Positions 17,673 to 28,066 of a DNA stretch of 64,000 nt are shown piece after piece. The position numbers and the translations under genes were made by a program. Below the pieces are notes generated by a model that was not told where the DNA came from, did no database searches, and saw only the letters and a program-made list of their open reading frames with translations. Within the stretch, counting starts at the first letter, position 1. Every line of letters begins with the position of its first letter. The stretch is from Methanosphaera stadtmanae (GTDB taxonomy: Archaea; Methanobacteriota; Methanobacteria; Methanobacteriales; Methanobacteriaceae). The stretch covers positions 62,001-126,000 of the forward strand of contig SUTQ01000002.1 of assembly GCA_015062805.1 (NCBI GenBank), read 5' to 3'.

Positions 17673-20072
17673 TCACCAAGAATGTGTTATTCTATTATAA
17701 ATTTGAGAATCACCATTATCATATATTTTACTTGATTTACTTATTGGTTCATCTATTGGTAGATATTCTCCATTTCCATATAGGAATGAATTATGTTCAA
17801 TATTGTTTGATCGAAGGAACATATAACTTCGCGGCTCCATATCCGACATATTCTTTGGATTAGTTGTATGCATATCATTTAGCCAGTAAAGTAGAATGTT
17901 GCTGAAAGCATCAGAGAACAAAGTATTGTTCTGTTCGTTATCATAGTAGTTTTTAAACCATGCTACTCCAGCATATTCCCCCTGACTAAATATTGGTGCA
18001 TCAATACTATTATCAATAGGTAATGTGGAATGTTGGCCAAGTTCATAATCTATTAAGCCAGTGTTAAGAATAAAGAATAAAACCAGGAATATTCCAATAA
18101 CTTTCATGGTAATTCCGATACGTTTTCTCAATTCAGTTGTTTTAATAAGACCTATTGCTGAATTACTAATGTAATATAATCCAATTATGCAAAATGGTGC
18201 CAATACTACGAATGTAACTTCATATATCCGTTGTAAACTTAGTTGACCTCTAAATGCAGGTATATATAGACCACATGCCAAAATTACAAGGTTAAATAAT
18301 GCAAAAGCATTGTATTCTCTAGTGAAATGCAAGTATTTGGGTTGTATAATGTTCATTATAAAACCAACTAATATGAAGTAAACAGAGAATAAAATAACTC
18401 TTTGAGCATTAATACTTACAATATCCATGAAGTTGAATGGCCACCATAGATATAAGAATGCAAATATTGTTGCTACTACAATTATGGCTTGTCTACGTCG
18501 TAGACTCATCTGTTTGATTTTCATTACCTGATTTTTTATAAATGGATGGACATCTATATCTTCGATGTTCTTGTCTTCTGATATTTTATTGAAGATTTTA
18601 TAAGCCAATACTAGAACTATTAAAATTATGCCTAGTCCGGCAAGCAAAATTATGGGATTTATTGAACCAGTAGAAACCATAGTGTTGACATTTTTTGAAA
18701 CAATTCTCAAAGCATCAAATAATGAAGCAATAGGTTTACTATCTGCTGTTAATGAGTAGTATACTACTATGAATCCAATGAAGAACAACGATAAAGGTAA
18801 ACTTATTGTCTGATCTTTAACTTTGAAATATTTACCAAAATATTTTCTTTCTGCTCCCAAGGAAATTAGGAGTGTGTTTATAATATTTCCGAAACGACTA
18901 GATAGTATTGAAAGAGCAACTATTGTTGCAAGTAGCATGAACATAAACAGGTATGTGACACTGTAATGGGATAATATTAGTCCTACTCCAAATAAGAGAT
19001 ATAATATTTTTCTTTTAGTTTGAGGTATTGTTCTATCTATCATTAACCAGACTAATAAAACCAAGAAAATCTCAGCTATTTGTTGTCTAGCCATTTGAAC
19101 CATCCAACCATATGAAAAACCGTTATATGCAATGAAGAAAAATGCGGCTAAAAATGCAATTTTTCCACCAGTATGTTTTTCAAAGATTTTATATAATCCA
19201 ATACTTATTAATGAGAATAAAAAGGGATATATAAACTTTAAAATCCACGTTAAAGTCATTCCTGATAATTTGTTATAGATTGGAGCATACATTACTACAC
19301 TTAACATTGCATTGTACGCATGAGGCCAAGTGTGATCCCATATTCCATTTTTTATTACGTATGTTGCAAATTGGTATTCAAAGAATATGTCATAACCCCA
19401 TATGTGGTTTGATATAAGAACACTGTAATATAAAATTGATATTGCAATACTGAAGATTGCTATATGATAATATTCTCTTTTTAAGTATCCCCATGCCATA
19501 GCAAGCACTAATGTACATATTAAAAGTAAGAGTAATATTTGTATTTCATTTCTTCCATAGTACTGTAGTGTATAAGCTCCGATTATTGCAATTAACGGTA
19601 GGATACATAAGCATATGAATTGGTTTGATGTTAATAACTCAATACTTAATTTAGAACTACTATTATGGAAATAATTTTTATCTTGCTTATAAGCTAATAA
19701 TAATAGAATCATATTGTAAATAGTGAATGTTATTAATAAGGGTAGAGTTTCAATTGGTTTTGAAATACCAAAATAGGGATAAACCTGATTCATAAATAAC
19801 CCTACTAATAGAACAGAAAGTATGCTCAGACCAACACTTAGCAGAGTTGTAAAAGTATTTCCAAGTTTATGTAATTTAAGAACTCTTAAAATTAATACTC
19901 CCGGAACTAAAGCCAAGTATAACAAGGTAATGATATCATTAAATATTGGTATATGAATTTGATTGTATGAAAAAAAACCTACTACCCACATTAATATTTG
20001 AATTAATAGGATTACAGTTGCAAATTCTTTGAATTTCCAATCATTTAATGTAAAAATATTTCTAAAGTCCAT
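17673..20072 (-). CDS. Large polytopic membrane protein, DUF2206/GT-C-like
   Basis: A 799-residue protein with about 14-16 hydrophobic membrane segments up to residue 660 and a soluble C-terminal tail of ~130 residues. The architecture (many spans, early acidic loop after a membrane segment, IWGYDIFFEYQFATYVIKNGIWDH) suits the archaeal DUF2206 family and GT-C glycosyltransferases that use polyprenyl-phosphate sugars. The conserved NYYDNEQNN and RSNN regions in the tail have no assigned role. It lies inside the leftward operon 8 nt after the GT4 gene at 20080. Function as a dolichyl-sugar-dependent transferase or polymerase is inferred. Confidence 0.65.
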   Translation of the reverse strand: MDFRNIFTLNDWKFKEFATVILLIQILMWVVGFFSYNQIHIPIFNDIITLLYLALVPGVLILRVLKLHKLGNTFTTLLSVGLSILSVLLVGLFMNQVYPYFGISKPIETLPLLITFTIYNMILLLLAYKQDKNYFHNSSSKLSIELLTSNQFICLCILPLIAIIGAYTLQYYGRNEIQILLLLLICTLVLAMAWGYLKREYYHIAIFSIAISILYYSVLISNHIWGYDIFFEYQFATYVIKNGIWDHTWPHAYNAMLSVVMYAPIYNKLSGMTLTWILKFIYPFLFSLISIGLYKIFEKHTGGKIAFLAAFFFIAYNGFSYGWMVQMARQQIAEIFLVLLVWLMIDRTIPQTKRKILYLLFGVGLILSHYSVTYLFMFMLLATIVALSILSSRFGNIINTLLISLGAERKYFGKYFKVKDQTISLPLSLFFIGFIVVYYSLTADSKPIASLFDALRIVSKNVNTMVSTGSINPIILLAGLGIILIVLVLAYKIFNKISEDKNIEDIDVHPFIKNQVMKIKQMSLRRRQAIIVVATIFAFLYLWWPFNFMDIVSINAQRVILFSVYFILVGFIMNIIQPKYLHFTREYNAFALFNLVILACGLYIPAFRGQLSLQRIYEVTFVVLAPFCIIGLYYISNSAIGLIKTTELRKRIGITMKVIGIFLVLFFILNTGLIDYELGQHSTLPIDNSIDAPIFSQGEYAGVAWFKNYYDNEQNNTLFSDAFSNILLYWLNDMHTTNPKNMSDMEPRSYMFLRSNNIEHNSFLYGNGEYLPIDEPISKSSKIYDNGDSQIYNRITHSW

Positions 20073-20079
20073 TATAAAT

Positions 20080-21273
20080 TCAACTCTCTACAACTTTATT
20101 ATATTGTTCAATAATTTTTTTTACCATAATATCCATTGAATTTTTTGGTAAAGTTTCGTATGCATTTATTTCTAAATTTTTTAATAATTCTTTGTCATTT
20201 ATTACTTTTACAAGTTTCTCTTTTAAACTGTTAATATTACCTGCATCAAATAAGAATCCATTATATTCCTCTTCAATTAATTCAGGTATACCTCCAATAT
20301 TGCTGCCAATTACAGGTGTTCCAGTACTAAAACTTTCATATATGACTAAAGGCGAATTATCATAACAAATGGAAGGTATAACTAGAAGATTACTCATCTC
20401 ATAATATTTTCTTATGTTCTTGTTTTCAATAAAACCATGGAATATGATTCTATCATCATCTTTAGAGATACTTTTAAATTCTTCCTCATCATATCCTTTA
20501 CCAATGATGTGTAATCTTAAATGTTCTCCTTTAATCTCTTTAAAAGCATTAATGAGTGTGTCAACTCCTTTATGTTTACCTAATGTACCTATATAAGTAA
20601 TATCTATTGAATCATATTTTTTAACACTTTTTTTATTTTCGTATTCCACTCCTAATGGAATTTTAACACAGGAAATATCATTAAAGAAATTGTTTTCCTT
20701 AAATTTATCAATCATAAATTGTGATGGGGAAATTAATAGGTCAACATTGCCATTCAACAATCTTCTTTGTTGATTAACATATTTATTACAAATAAGATTT
20801 CTTGTTTCACATAAAGTGTTATTTCCTCTAATTAGGTTCGCTCTAGGACAAATTAATGAAAAATCATGTGATTCATATATTACAGGTATGTTTAAATCTT
20901 TTCCAGCTTTAAAACAAGATATCGATAAACCTTTATAATTGTTTATGTGGATAACGTCAACATTTTCATTTAAAAGTATTTCTTTGATTTTTTTTAATGT
21001 TGAACTGTTCCATAAATCTAATACATGCCAAAACGGTTTTTTGATTGCCTGTGCTTCTGTTTGTTTATAAGTGGGGTATAACTTTGTTGTATTCATTTGG
21101 TATATTGTTGTATTGTCCCTATTTATAACGTGATATTCCTCATCAGGGCTGGTGGTAATAATAATTGATTCATGACCATAATCTATCATACTCAAAGCTA
21201 TCTTTTCAACTATTATCTCAGCCCCTCCTAGAATATTAGGTGGATAAAGATTAGTGATAAAGCATATCTTCAT
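20080..21273 (-). CDS. GT4-type glycosyltransferase
   Basis: GT-B transferase of 397 residues with the N-terminal acceptor loop FITNLYPPNILGGAEIIVEK and the C-terminal donor half DITYIGTLGKHKGVDTLI, IIGKGYDEEE and the DNSPLVIYE region where Asp replaces the first Glu of EX7E. The ATG follows GAGGAAT and overlaps the stop of the upstream GT4 gene by 4 nt, which indicates translational coupling. Two internal Cys clusters (SLICPRANL and CETRNLICNK) are unusual but common in GT4 enzymes with this N-terminal fold. Confidence 0.88.
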   Translation of the reverse strand: MKICFITNLYPPNILGGAEIIVEKIALSMIDYGHESIIITTSPDEEYHVINRDNTTIYQMNTTKLYPTYKQTEAQAIKKPFWHVLDLWNSSTLKKIKEILLNENVDVIHINNYKGLSISCFKAGKDLNIPVIYESHDFSLICPRANLIRGNNTLCETRNLICNKYVNQQRRLLNGNVDLLISPSQFMIDKFKENNFFNDISCVKIPLGVEYENKKSVKKYDSIDITYIGTLGKHKGVDTLINAFKEIKGEHLRLHIIGKGYDEEEFKSISKDDDRIIFHGFIENKNIRKYYEMSNLLVIPSICYDNSPLVIYESFSTGTPVIGSNIGGIPELIEEEYNGFLFDAGNINSLKEKLVKVINDKELLKNLEINAYETLPKNSMDIMVKKIIEQYNKVVES

Positions 21274-22391
21274 AATAATTCCTCGTATAATTTATGTATG
21301 GATTCTGATATTTTTTTCCATTCATATTTTTCTTTAACTAATTCTCTACCATTTTTTCCCATAGTTTCTATCATTTCTTTATCTGTTAATATTCTTAAAA
21401 TAGAATCTTCTAACATTTCCACATTTTTTGGATCAATAATAATACCACTTTTTGTATTGATAACATCATCTGAAACCCCTACGATAGTGGTACTTATTAC
21501 AGGAGTTTCACATGCCAATGCTTCTAAAACAACAATTCCAAATCCTTCTTGTAATGAGGAAATAGATGGTAAAATAAATAACTCTGATTCTTGATAACAT
21601 TTAATAACTTCTTCATCTGTTAAAAAACCTTTAAATTCAACATTATCCGTTAATCCAAGTTGTTCTGTTTTAGATTTATAGAAATCTAATAATTCTCCTT
21701 TTCCACCAACAACTAATTTTATGTCAGGGATATTATTCTTTACTTTCACCAATGCTTCTAAAAGATAATCTAATCCTTTGTATTTGTGGAATTTGTCAAG
21801 TACACTTAAGAAAAAAATCTGATTATTATTACGGGGACCGTCTATTGGTTTAAATATATCAGTGTCTACCCCATTAGGTATTGTCGTAATTTTTTCTTTA
21901 TAGTTTTTTAAATGAGGAGAATTTATATAATCATTCTGTGTGATGATAATTTTATCTGCCTTATTTAGAAGTAATTTAAGGGTGGTTGAATTATAAAATT
22001 TTGCTATATAATCTGCAATACCTGTTCCTATAATATCGTTATGATATGTTACTACTAGAGGTTTATTTTTTATTCTCGTGATTATATTACTCCAATCACT
22101 ACTCCATGGAGTTGGTATGTGTGTGTGAATAATATCAAAATCTTCAGCGTAAAGAACTTTTGGAAGTGATAAAGTAACATTAGTATTGGCAATTTTTCCG
22201 TAATATTTAAGACGTTGAATATTTATGCCATTATAATTTTCATGTTCTATAGTATTTGGCTCATTTGCACAAATAACTTTAACTTTACAGTCATCATATT
22301 TAGCTAATTCTTTAGAAATATAATAGACATATTTTTCAACCCCACCAATAAAAGGGTAAAAACGTACGGGAGTTTGAATAATTTTCAACAT
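21270..22391 (-). CDS. GT4-type glycosyltransferase
   Basis: GT-B transferase of 373 residues. The start ATG after GAGGTTTTA gives PVRFYPFIGGVEKYVYYIS, the acceptor loop. The donor half has KYKGLDYLLEAL, LVVGGKGELLD, VEFKGFLTDEE and a canonical EX7E (EGFGIVVLE) with ALACETPVIST. It is coupled by a 4-nt overlap to the next gene. A 125-bp AT-rich gap separates it from the GT4 gene upstream, so a new transcript may start there. Confidence 0.9.
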   Translation of the reverse strand: MLKIIQTPVRFYPFIGGVEKYVYYISKELAKYDDCKVKVICANEPNTIEHENYNGINIQRLKYYGKIANTNVTLSLPKVLYAEDFDIIHTHIPTPWSSDWSNIITRIKNKPLVVTYHNDIIGTGIADYIAKFYNSTTLKLLLNKADKIIITQNDYINSPHLKNYKEKITTIPNGVDTDIFKPIDGPRNNNQIFFLSVLDKFHKYKGLDYLLEALVKVKNNIPDIKLVVGGKGELLDFYKSKTEQLGLTDNVEFKGFLTDEEVIKCYQESELFILPSISSLQEGFGIVVLEALACETPVISTTIVGVSDDVINTKSGIIIDPKNVEMLEDSILRILTDKEMIETMGKNGRELVKEKYEWKKISESIHKLYEELL

Positions 22392-22515
22392 TAAAACCTC
22401 TTAAACATAATTTCTTATAATATGTTATGTTTTTCTAATAATTTATTCATTTTTAAAATTTATTATTGATGACTAACATAATCCAGTTTCGTAAAATAAT
22501 TAAAAAAGTTTTAGA

Positions 22516-23658
22516 CTATTTTAAAATGTCTAAATAAAATTTTTCTGTTTGGGAGGTTATATGATTCCAGTCATATTCTTTTGCATATTCTCTACAAAGA
22601 TTTCTTTGATTATTGTCGATTCCTTTTTCAATAATATTATTGATTAATTGAGATAGCTGTTCACTATCATCTCCAATAATCCAACCATTATCCTTTGTTA
22701 TTAAATCTTTTGCAGCATTCATGTTATTATCTAATGTAATTACTGGTACTCCACAAGCATTAGCCTCAATAACAATTATACCAAAACCTTCACGTTTTGA
22801 AGGAAGAATAAGTGCACTAGAACTTTTTATTTCACTATATAGTTTTTCATGATTTTCATAAAAATCTTCAAAAATAATATTATTTTCAAGATTTAAACTA
22901 GATGTTAACTGTTTAAGATATTTTTCAGAAGGACCGTTTCCAATGATTTTACATTTTACTAGTGGATGAACTTTTTTAACCTTTGAAATAGCATTAATTA
23001 TTAAATCCACATGTTTTTCAGGTATTAAACGACCAGCGAATATAATATCTTTATATTCCTTTGATGGATTTACGAATGTTATCTCTTGAATATTCACACC
23101 ATTAGCAATTATGGTTGAATTATCTGGGCATTTATTTTTCAACATATTTTCAAATGTTAGTTGGGATACACAGATAAAATTCTTTGTTAGGTTAAAAATT
23201 CCTTTTTCAATTATTTTTCCAAAAATTCCTAGTTTACCCAAGTATTCATACCAATAGTCATTCCAAACTTCATGGAGTGTTATGACTAGGTTTTTTCTGT
23301 GTTTTATTTTACTTGTGTAACATGAAAAGTATGGGAATCCTTGACAGTCTACTATGTCAAAATCTTTTAATTTAGCATTTATTAGTATGCATCTAGCAAA
23401 ATATAATGCTTCTTTAATGGAACGGGTGTTATTTTTTGTGTATAATTTCATAGGTTTACCAATACTGTGATATGTAATTCCATCATGTTTTATTATTTTT
23501 TTTGAAGAGAATTCTCCTGTATTCATCCAGTATCCTAATGAGAAAATGTGAACATCATGTCCTCTGTTAGATAATCTAGAGGCTATTTCATATATTCTTC
23601 TTTCTGCTCCACCAGTCACCCATGGAAAAGCAGTATCGTATATAAATGCAATTTTCAT
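22516..23658 (-). CDS. GT4-type glycosyltransferase
   Basis: GT-B transferase of 380 residues starting at ATG 23658, which follows GGGAGAA; an earlier in-frame start would include that site. The N-terminus carries FPWVTGGAERRIYEIA. The donor half shows IIFAGRLIPEKHVDLII, CKIIGNGP, IIFEDFYEN and canonical EX7E EGFGIIVIE. The C-terminus YDWNHITSQTEKFYLDIL is the usual closing helix. It lies 20 nt or more downstream of the DPM-like GT2 gene in the leftward operon. Confidence 0.9.
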   Translation of the reverse strand: MKIAFIYDTAFPWVTGGAERRIYEIASRLSNRGHDVHIFSLGYWMNTGEFSSKKIIKHDGITYHSIGKPMKLYTKNNTRSIKEALYFARCILINAKLKDFDIVDCQGFPYFSCYTSKIKHRKNLVITLHEVWNDYWYEYLGKLGIFGKIIEKGIFNLTKNFICVSQLTFENMLKNKCPDNSTIIANGVNIQEITFVNPSKEYKDIIFAGRLIPEKHVDLIINAISKVKKVHPLVKCKIIGNGPSEKYLKQLTSSLNLENNIIFEDFYENHEKLYSEIKSSSALILPSKREGFGIIVIEANACGVPVITLDNNMNAAKDLITKDNGWIIGDDSEQLSQLINNIIEKGIDNNQRNLCREYAKEYDWNHITSQTEKFYLDILK

Positions 23659-23693
23659 AAGCAATTCTCCCAAAATAAAAAAATAGTATAAGG

Positions 23694-24380
23694 TTAGTTA
23701 AATTTACGTGTTAACATGTATTTAATATGTCTCCAACCATCATCAAATGAGGATAGTTTAGCTTCTCCTCCACCTCTTTTTCTATAGGAAATAGGTACTT
23801 CTTTAATATTCAAGTTCTTTTCTGCTGCTTCTATTACCATTTCAATAGCAAATTCCATTCCAGGTGCTTTTAAATCCATTTTTTCATAGGCCTCTCTGGT
23901 AAATGCTCTCATACCACAATGTGTATCCGAGTATTCTGCATGGAATAGAATATTTAACATTTTTGTCAGCATAGGATTTCCTATGTACTGATGAAGTGCA
24001 GGCATGGCTCCTTTTTCAATACTTCCCTTGAATCTGGAACCTATTACAAAGTCACATCCATCTTCAACAATGTAATTTATGAAGTTCAAAGATTGTTCAA
24101 GAGGGTAAGTACCATCAGCATCTCCCATTACAAAAATATCGCCCGTAGCTTCTTTAAAACCACGTTTATATGCATTTCCGTATCCACGATTCATTTCTAA
24201 AAAAACTGTTGCACCAGCTTCACGTGCTTCTTGTTCAGTGTTGTCTGTAGAATTATTATTTATAACAATAATTTCTACTTCGTATCCAGCTTCTTTAATT
24301 TCTTCTACAGGAATACTTTTAATAGTTTTTCCTACAATTCCTTCTTCATTTAATGCTGGTATTACAAATGAAACTTTCAT
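23694..24380 (-). CDS. GT2 glycosyltransferase of the dolichyl-phosphate mannose/glucose synthase type
   Basis: A soluble 228-residue GT-A enzyme with the DPM1-like pattern: [42 protein letters not shown], the DxD motif as [21 protein letters not shown] and the HCGMRAF segment. Enzymes of this class move a sugar from UDP- or GDP-donor to polyprenyl phosphate, and so could supply a GT-C-type partner such as the membrane protein at 17673. ATG 24380 lies after AAGG; a TTG nine bases upstream is less likely. No C-terminal membrane segments are present, unlike the longer relatives. Confidence 0.85.
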   Translation of the reverse strand: MKVSFVIPALNEEGIVGKTIKSIPVEEIKEAGYEVEIIVINNNSTDNTEQEAREAGATVFLEMNRGYGNAYKRGFKEATGDIFVMGDADGTYPLEQSLNFINYIVEDGCDFVIGSRFKGSIEKGAMPALHQYIGNPMLTKMLNILFHAEYSDTHCGMRAFTREAYEKMDLKAPGMEFAIEMVIEAAEKNLNIKEVPISYRKRGGGEAKLSSFDDGWRHIKYMLTRKFN

Positions 24381-24458
24381 GTTTAACAAACCTTAAGTTG
24401 ATTTTTAAAAGTATTTTTTAATTCTATAATTATTTTTGTTATTTTTTAAATAAATATT

Positions 24459-25634
24459 TCAGGTAATTATTTTGTTGATTATTTCATCAAATTTATGCAT
24501 GGAAATTTTCCAAGAATAGTTTTTTTCAACAAATAATCTAGCATTAATTCCTAGATCTTCTCTTAATGTTCTGTCATTATTTAATTGAATAATCTTTTTC
24601 TTAAATTCATCAGGAGTATCTGCTAACAAATAGTGAATATTATTGTCTGCATTTATACCACTTATTCCAATACTGGTTGAAATTACTGCTAATTCCATAC
24701 TCATAGCTTCCAATATTTTATTTTTTATTCCTGTTCCAGAAATCATGGGTGTAATGAAAATAGTTCCTTTAGTTAAGTACTTTCTAACATCATCTACAGA
24801 ACCGGTTACACAAATATTTGGATTTTCAGATAATCTTTTGATGTAATCTGATGGATTACGGCCAACAATATAAAAATTGACAGATATCTCTTTTAAAACT
24901 TCTGGATAAATCTTTTCAATAAAATATTTTACGGCATCATTGTTTGGAGGAGTACTCATATCACCTAAAAATACTAATTTTACATTATCTTCCAGATTAT
25001 TCTTAAAAAATCGTGTGTCTACACCATTACTTATCACTTCTATTGGTATGTTAATATCCTTTTTAAGTAATTTTTTATCTTTATTATTTACTAATACACA
25101 ACAATCAAATGAATTATAAACTTTTTCGTAACGATGTATTTTTAGATAATTTAAATACCAATATATTTTTGAGAATATTCTATTTGATTTTTTATACATA
25201 TTATAATTGTAGTTACTAACAGCATCAAATGCATAAACTATTTTTGGTAATTTAATATTTTTAGCATAAAAAGCCATGGGCATATCAGTAATAATTAAAT
25301 CAATATCTTCAGTAGTTTTTTCCTTAATTAATTTACTCATATCTTTATGGTAGTAATAGTTTAAAAAACTTTTAGTATTGATATTATCATATGACAGCAT
25401 GTTTTTAACAGTGTATTTCAATTGATTCTTAAAATCAAGATATTCTGGAATCGTTATACTATGAAATTCATCTAAATACTTTTCTAATTCTTTAATTGAA
25501 TATTTATCTGAATCAAACGATACTAGGTTTATATCATATTTTTTTCCAAGTTCTTTTATTAAATGATAGAAAGGTAGTGTTGCTCCAACGGTTTTTGAAG
25601 GAATATCATGACATATTAACAATATTTTTAACAA
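24459..25634 (-). CDS. GT4-type glycosyltransferase, TTG start
   Basis: GT-B transferase of about 391 residues. The N-terminus LKILLICHDIPSKTVGATLPFYHLI fits the family of enzymes with PSxxxGA loops. The donor half has LVFLGDMSTPPNND, FYIVGRNP, ICVTGSVDDVRKYL and GTGIKNKILEAMSME, the variant EX7E region of this subgroup. The likely start is TTG 25634, preceded by GGAAGTGAA and placed just after the stop of the gene at 25636. The in-frame ATG at 25661 would overlap that gene by 26 nt and lacks a ribosome site. Confidence 0.85.
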   Translation of the reverse strand: MLKILLICHDIPSKTVGATLPFYHLIKELGKKYDINLVSFDSDKYSIKELEKYLDEFHSITIPEYLDFKNQLKYTVKNMLSYDNINTKSFLNYYYHKDMSKLIKEKTTEDIDLIITDMPMAFYAKNIKLPKIVYAFDAVSNYNYNMYKKSNRIFSKIYWYLNYLKIHRYEKVYNSFDCCVLVNNKDKKLLKKDINIPIEVISNGVDTRFFKNNLEDNVKLVFLGDMSTPPNNDAVKYFIEKIYPEVLKEISVNFYIVGRNPSDYIKRLSENPNICVTGSVDDVRKYLTKGTIFITPMISGTGIKNKILEAMSMELAVISTSIGISGINADNNIHYLLADTPDEFKKKIIQLNNDRTLREDLGINARLFVEKNYSWKISMHKFDEIINKIIT

Positions 25635-25635
25635 A

Positions 25636-26775
25636 TTATTCACTTCCTTCAAGTGCTTCATAATAAATATTTAGTATGTTATTGGAAACGCGTTTCCAAT
25701 CCAAGTTTTCTCTAATATATTTTTGAGCATTTAACATTTGTTTTTGTGTTAATTCTTTATCAGTCAATGATTTAATTATTTCATTCTTTAGCGATTCAAC
25801 ATCACCATATTCAACGATACTTCCTGCATCTATTTTTTCTACTAATTCTCCTGATTCTTTTGTAACAATTACAGGGGTGTTTGATAGTAATGATTCGAAA
25901 ACAGTTATTGAAACGCCACCCATATATTTGACAGGGTTAACAAATAATTCGGCATCATGATAAATGGATATCTTATCATTTTCATCAATGAATCCAGTAA
26001 AAATTATTTTATTTTCTAGATTATTTGTTTTAATTATTTTATCTAATTCTTTCTTATAATCGGTGATTTTTCCAGCAATAATTAGTTTATACTCTGAGTA
26101 TTCTTCTGGTAATTTGCTAAATGCTTCAATAATATAATTAATACCTTTTAATGCATCAATTCTGCCCAAATATAAAATATATGGGGATGTTATATTATTT
26201 TTATTTTTAAATGTTCCTTTTTTTGGTAGATTATCAAAAACTTCAAGGTTCATTCCATTATATATTACCCTAACATCTTTCGCATTCATTAATCTATCAT
26301 AATAAGCTTCTTCTTCTGAAACTGCTATGGTAGTAGTAGCATTTTTCATAATTCTATTTCCATAAAAGAAATCATATATATTTTTTATAATTGACTTATT
26401 GATATGTTTTGGTGTTGATGCATGTGGTTGTAAGATATATGGAATATTAAACTTTTTAGCATATTTGATTACAATGTTATTTTGATAAGATCTTAATTCA
26501 TGTAAATGTATAACATCATATTTTTCTAAATTATTTTCTAGCCATTTTTTCATTTTAGGTGAATAGATAAATAATGCTAAATTAAACTTATATTCAATTG
26601 GAACCATTTTTAAATTATTAATCCTGTCTGTATCTTCTTTATTGTAATCGAAAGTTGTTGTTAAAATAGTTACATCATGTCCCATTTGCGTAAATTGTTT
26701 TGTAAGATTATAACAGACATTTACATCACCACCTCTAGTGAATGCAAAATAGGGAATTACTTGTAGTATATTCAT
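25636..26775 (-). CDS. GT4-type glycosyltransferase
   Basis: GT-B transferase of 379 residues starting at ATG 26775, just after AAGTGATTC; the GTG at 26784 is inside that site. It shows ILQVIPYFAFTRGGDVNVCYN, ILYLGRIDALKGINYII, KLIIAGKI, IIFTGFIDENDK and the MGGVSITVFE region, in which the first EX7E Glu is replaced. It ends with LDWKRVSNNILNIYYEAL. It is packed tightly (2-nt gap) against the next gene in the leftward operon. Confidence 0.88.
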   Translation of the reverse strand: MNILQVIPYFAFTRGGDVNVCYNLTKQFTQMGHDVTILTTTFDYNKEDTDRINNLKMVPIEYKFNLALFIYSPKMKKWLENNLEKYDVIHLHELRSYQNNIVIKYAKKFNIPYILQPHASTPKHINKSIIKNIYDFFYGNRIMKNATTTIAVSEEEAYYDRLMNAKDVRVIYNGMNLEVFDNLPKKGTFKNKNNITSPYILYLGRIDALKGINYIIEAFSKLPEEYSEYKLIIAGKITDYKKELDKIIKTNNLENKIIFTGFIDENDKISIYHDAELFVNPVKYMGGVSITVFESLLSNTPVIVTKESGELVEKIDAGSIVEYGDVESLKNEIIKSLTDKELTQKQMLNAQKYIRENLDWKRVSNNILNIYYEALEGSE

Positions 26776-26808
26776 ATGAATCACTTAAAATAAAAAAAGT
26801 AAGGAGTG

Positions 26809-28035
26809 TTATATATTTTTTAATAAAATGTCAAGTACTAGATTTTCTAGGATGCTTTCAAATCTAATTGCAAGAGTACTCCAATCATTGTCTTTAACAA
26901 AGTTGTAACCAGCTAAACTAATTTTTTCAATTTCTTTTTTGTTCTTGAATTTTTCTTGAACAACATCTAATACTTCTTCAGGAGTATTAATGTATATTAT
27001 ACCATTTTTTTCTCCAAATTCGGCTACTAAACCAGGTAAACGTGTTGCTATTACAGGTTTTTGCATTGCCATATATTCATATAGTTTTATAGGCACAATA
27101 TCTTGCATAATAACTTCATGTTTGTAAGCTGGAAGAATACAAGCATCACTAGCTCCAATTAAATCGGGCATAATTTTATATTTTTGTCTTCCTGTAAGAA
27201 TTAACTGATTTTCTAGGTTATATCTTTTTTGGATGGCTTTCAATGTTTCGTAGGCATCTCCGTCTCCAGTGATTAGTAATTTAATATTGTGATATCTAGC
27301 TTTATTTTTTCCTAATTCTATAGCTAATTCTTTAAGACCTGCAAAATCATATAAAAAACCCATAAAGAATAAAACAATATCTTTATTGTCAATTTTATAA
27401 TATCTACGTATTTTAAAACCGCTATGTTTTTTATAATTGAATTGTTTTAAATTAATTCCTGCATCAATAATGGCTAATCTATGAGGATCTGCACCTAATT
27501 CTATGGCAGTTTCACTAAGACGACGATTAATAGTAAGGACATATGAAGAATTTTTAATAGTTTTTTTAGTTATGTTTTTTCCTAATCTTCTGAAGGATTT
27601 TTCCGGAATTAATTGATGTAAAACATCGATAAAATAATAAACAAAAGGAATTTTTGATTTTTTAGCTAATTTAGAAGCTATATGTGCATTTAAAATTCCA
27701 AATCCTACTATTATGTCTGGTTTAAATTCTTCTAGTTGTCTTTTTATTTCTTTTTTATGATAATAAATTACTGAAAAGTAATTAATTACAGGAATTCTGA
27801 TTAATGGAGGTCTTATTACAGTAACATTGTTAGTATTATAGACTTTTTTATATTCTTTAAAGACTTTTCTAGGAGACTTAAAATTACCTTCTTCATCTTT
27901 ATTATTTTTCCATTCTACTTCATAATCTATTACTCTTATTTTATGCCCTCTTAGACCTAATAATTCCATTAAATGATGTTGTTGATGAGGATTTCTTTTA
28001 ATCCAATCTGACTCCTGTACAACAAGTATTCTCAT
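26809..28035 (-). CDS. GT4-type glycosyltransferase (WcaI/Alg-like)
   Basis: GT-B transferase of 408 residues. GGTGATTTAA precedes the ATG. The N-terminal half includes IIVGFGILNAHIASKLAKKSKIPFVYYFIDVLHQLIPEKSF, and the donor half includes FFMGFLYDFAGLKELA, ITGDGDAYE, LILTGRQKY and IVPIKLYEYMAMQKPVIAT. The last is the shortened form of the EX7E region seen in WcaI-like enzymes, which act on lipid-linked acceptors. It follows the epimerase gene in the same direction. Confidence 0.87.
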   Translation of the reverse strand: MRILVVQESDWIKRNPHQQHHLMELLGLRGHKIRVIDYEVEWKNNKDEEGNFKSPRKVFKEYKKVYNTNNVTVIRPPLIRIPVINYFSVIYYHKKEIKRQLEEFKPDIIVGFGILNAHIASKLAKKSKIPFVYYFIDVLHQLIPEKSFRRLGKNITKKTIKNSSYVLTINRRLSETAIELGADPHRLAIIDAGINLKQFNYKKHSGFKIRRYYKIDNKDIVLFFMGFLYDFAGLKELAIELGKNKARYHNIKLLITGDGDAYETLKAIQKRYNLENQLILTGRQKYKIMPDLIGASDACILPAYKHEVIMQDIVPIKLYEYMAMQKPVIATRLPGLVAEFGEKNGIIYINTPEEVLDVVQEKFKNKKEIEKISLAGYNFVKDNDWSTLAIRFESILENLVLDILLKNI

Positions 28036-28066
28036 TTAAATCACCATTTAATTTACATTATTATTT

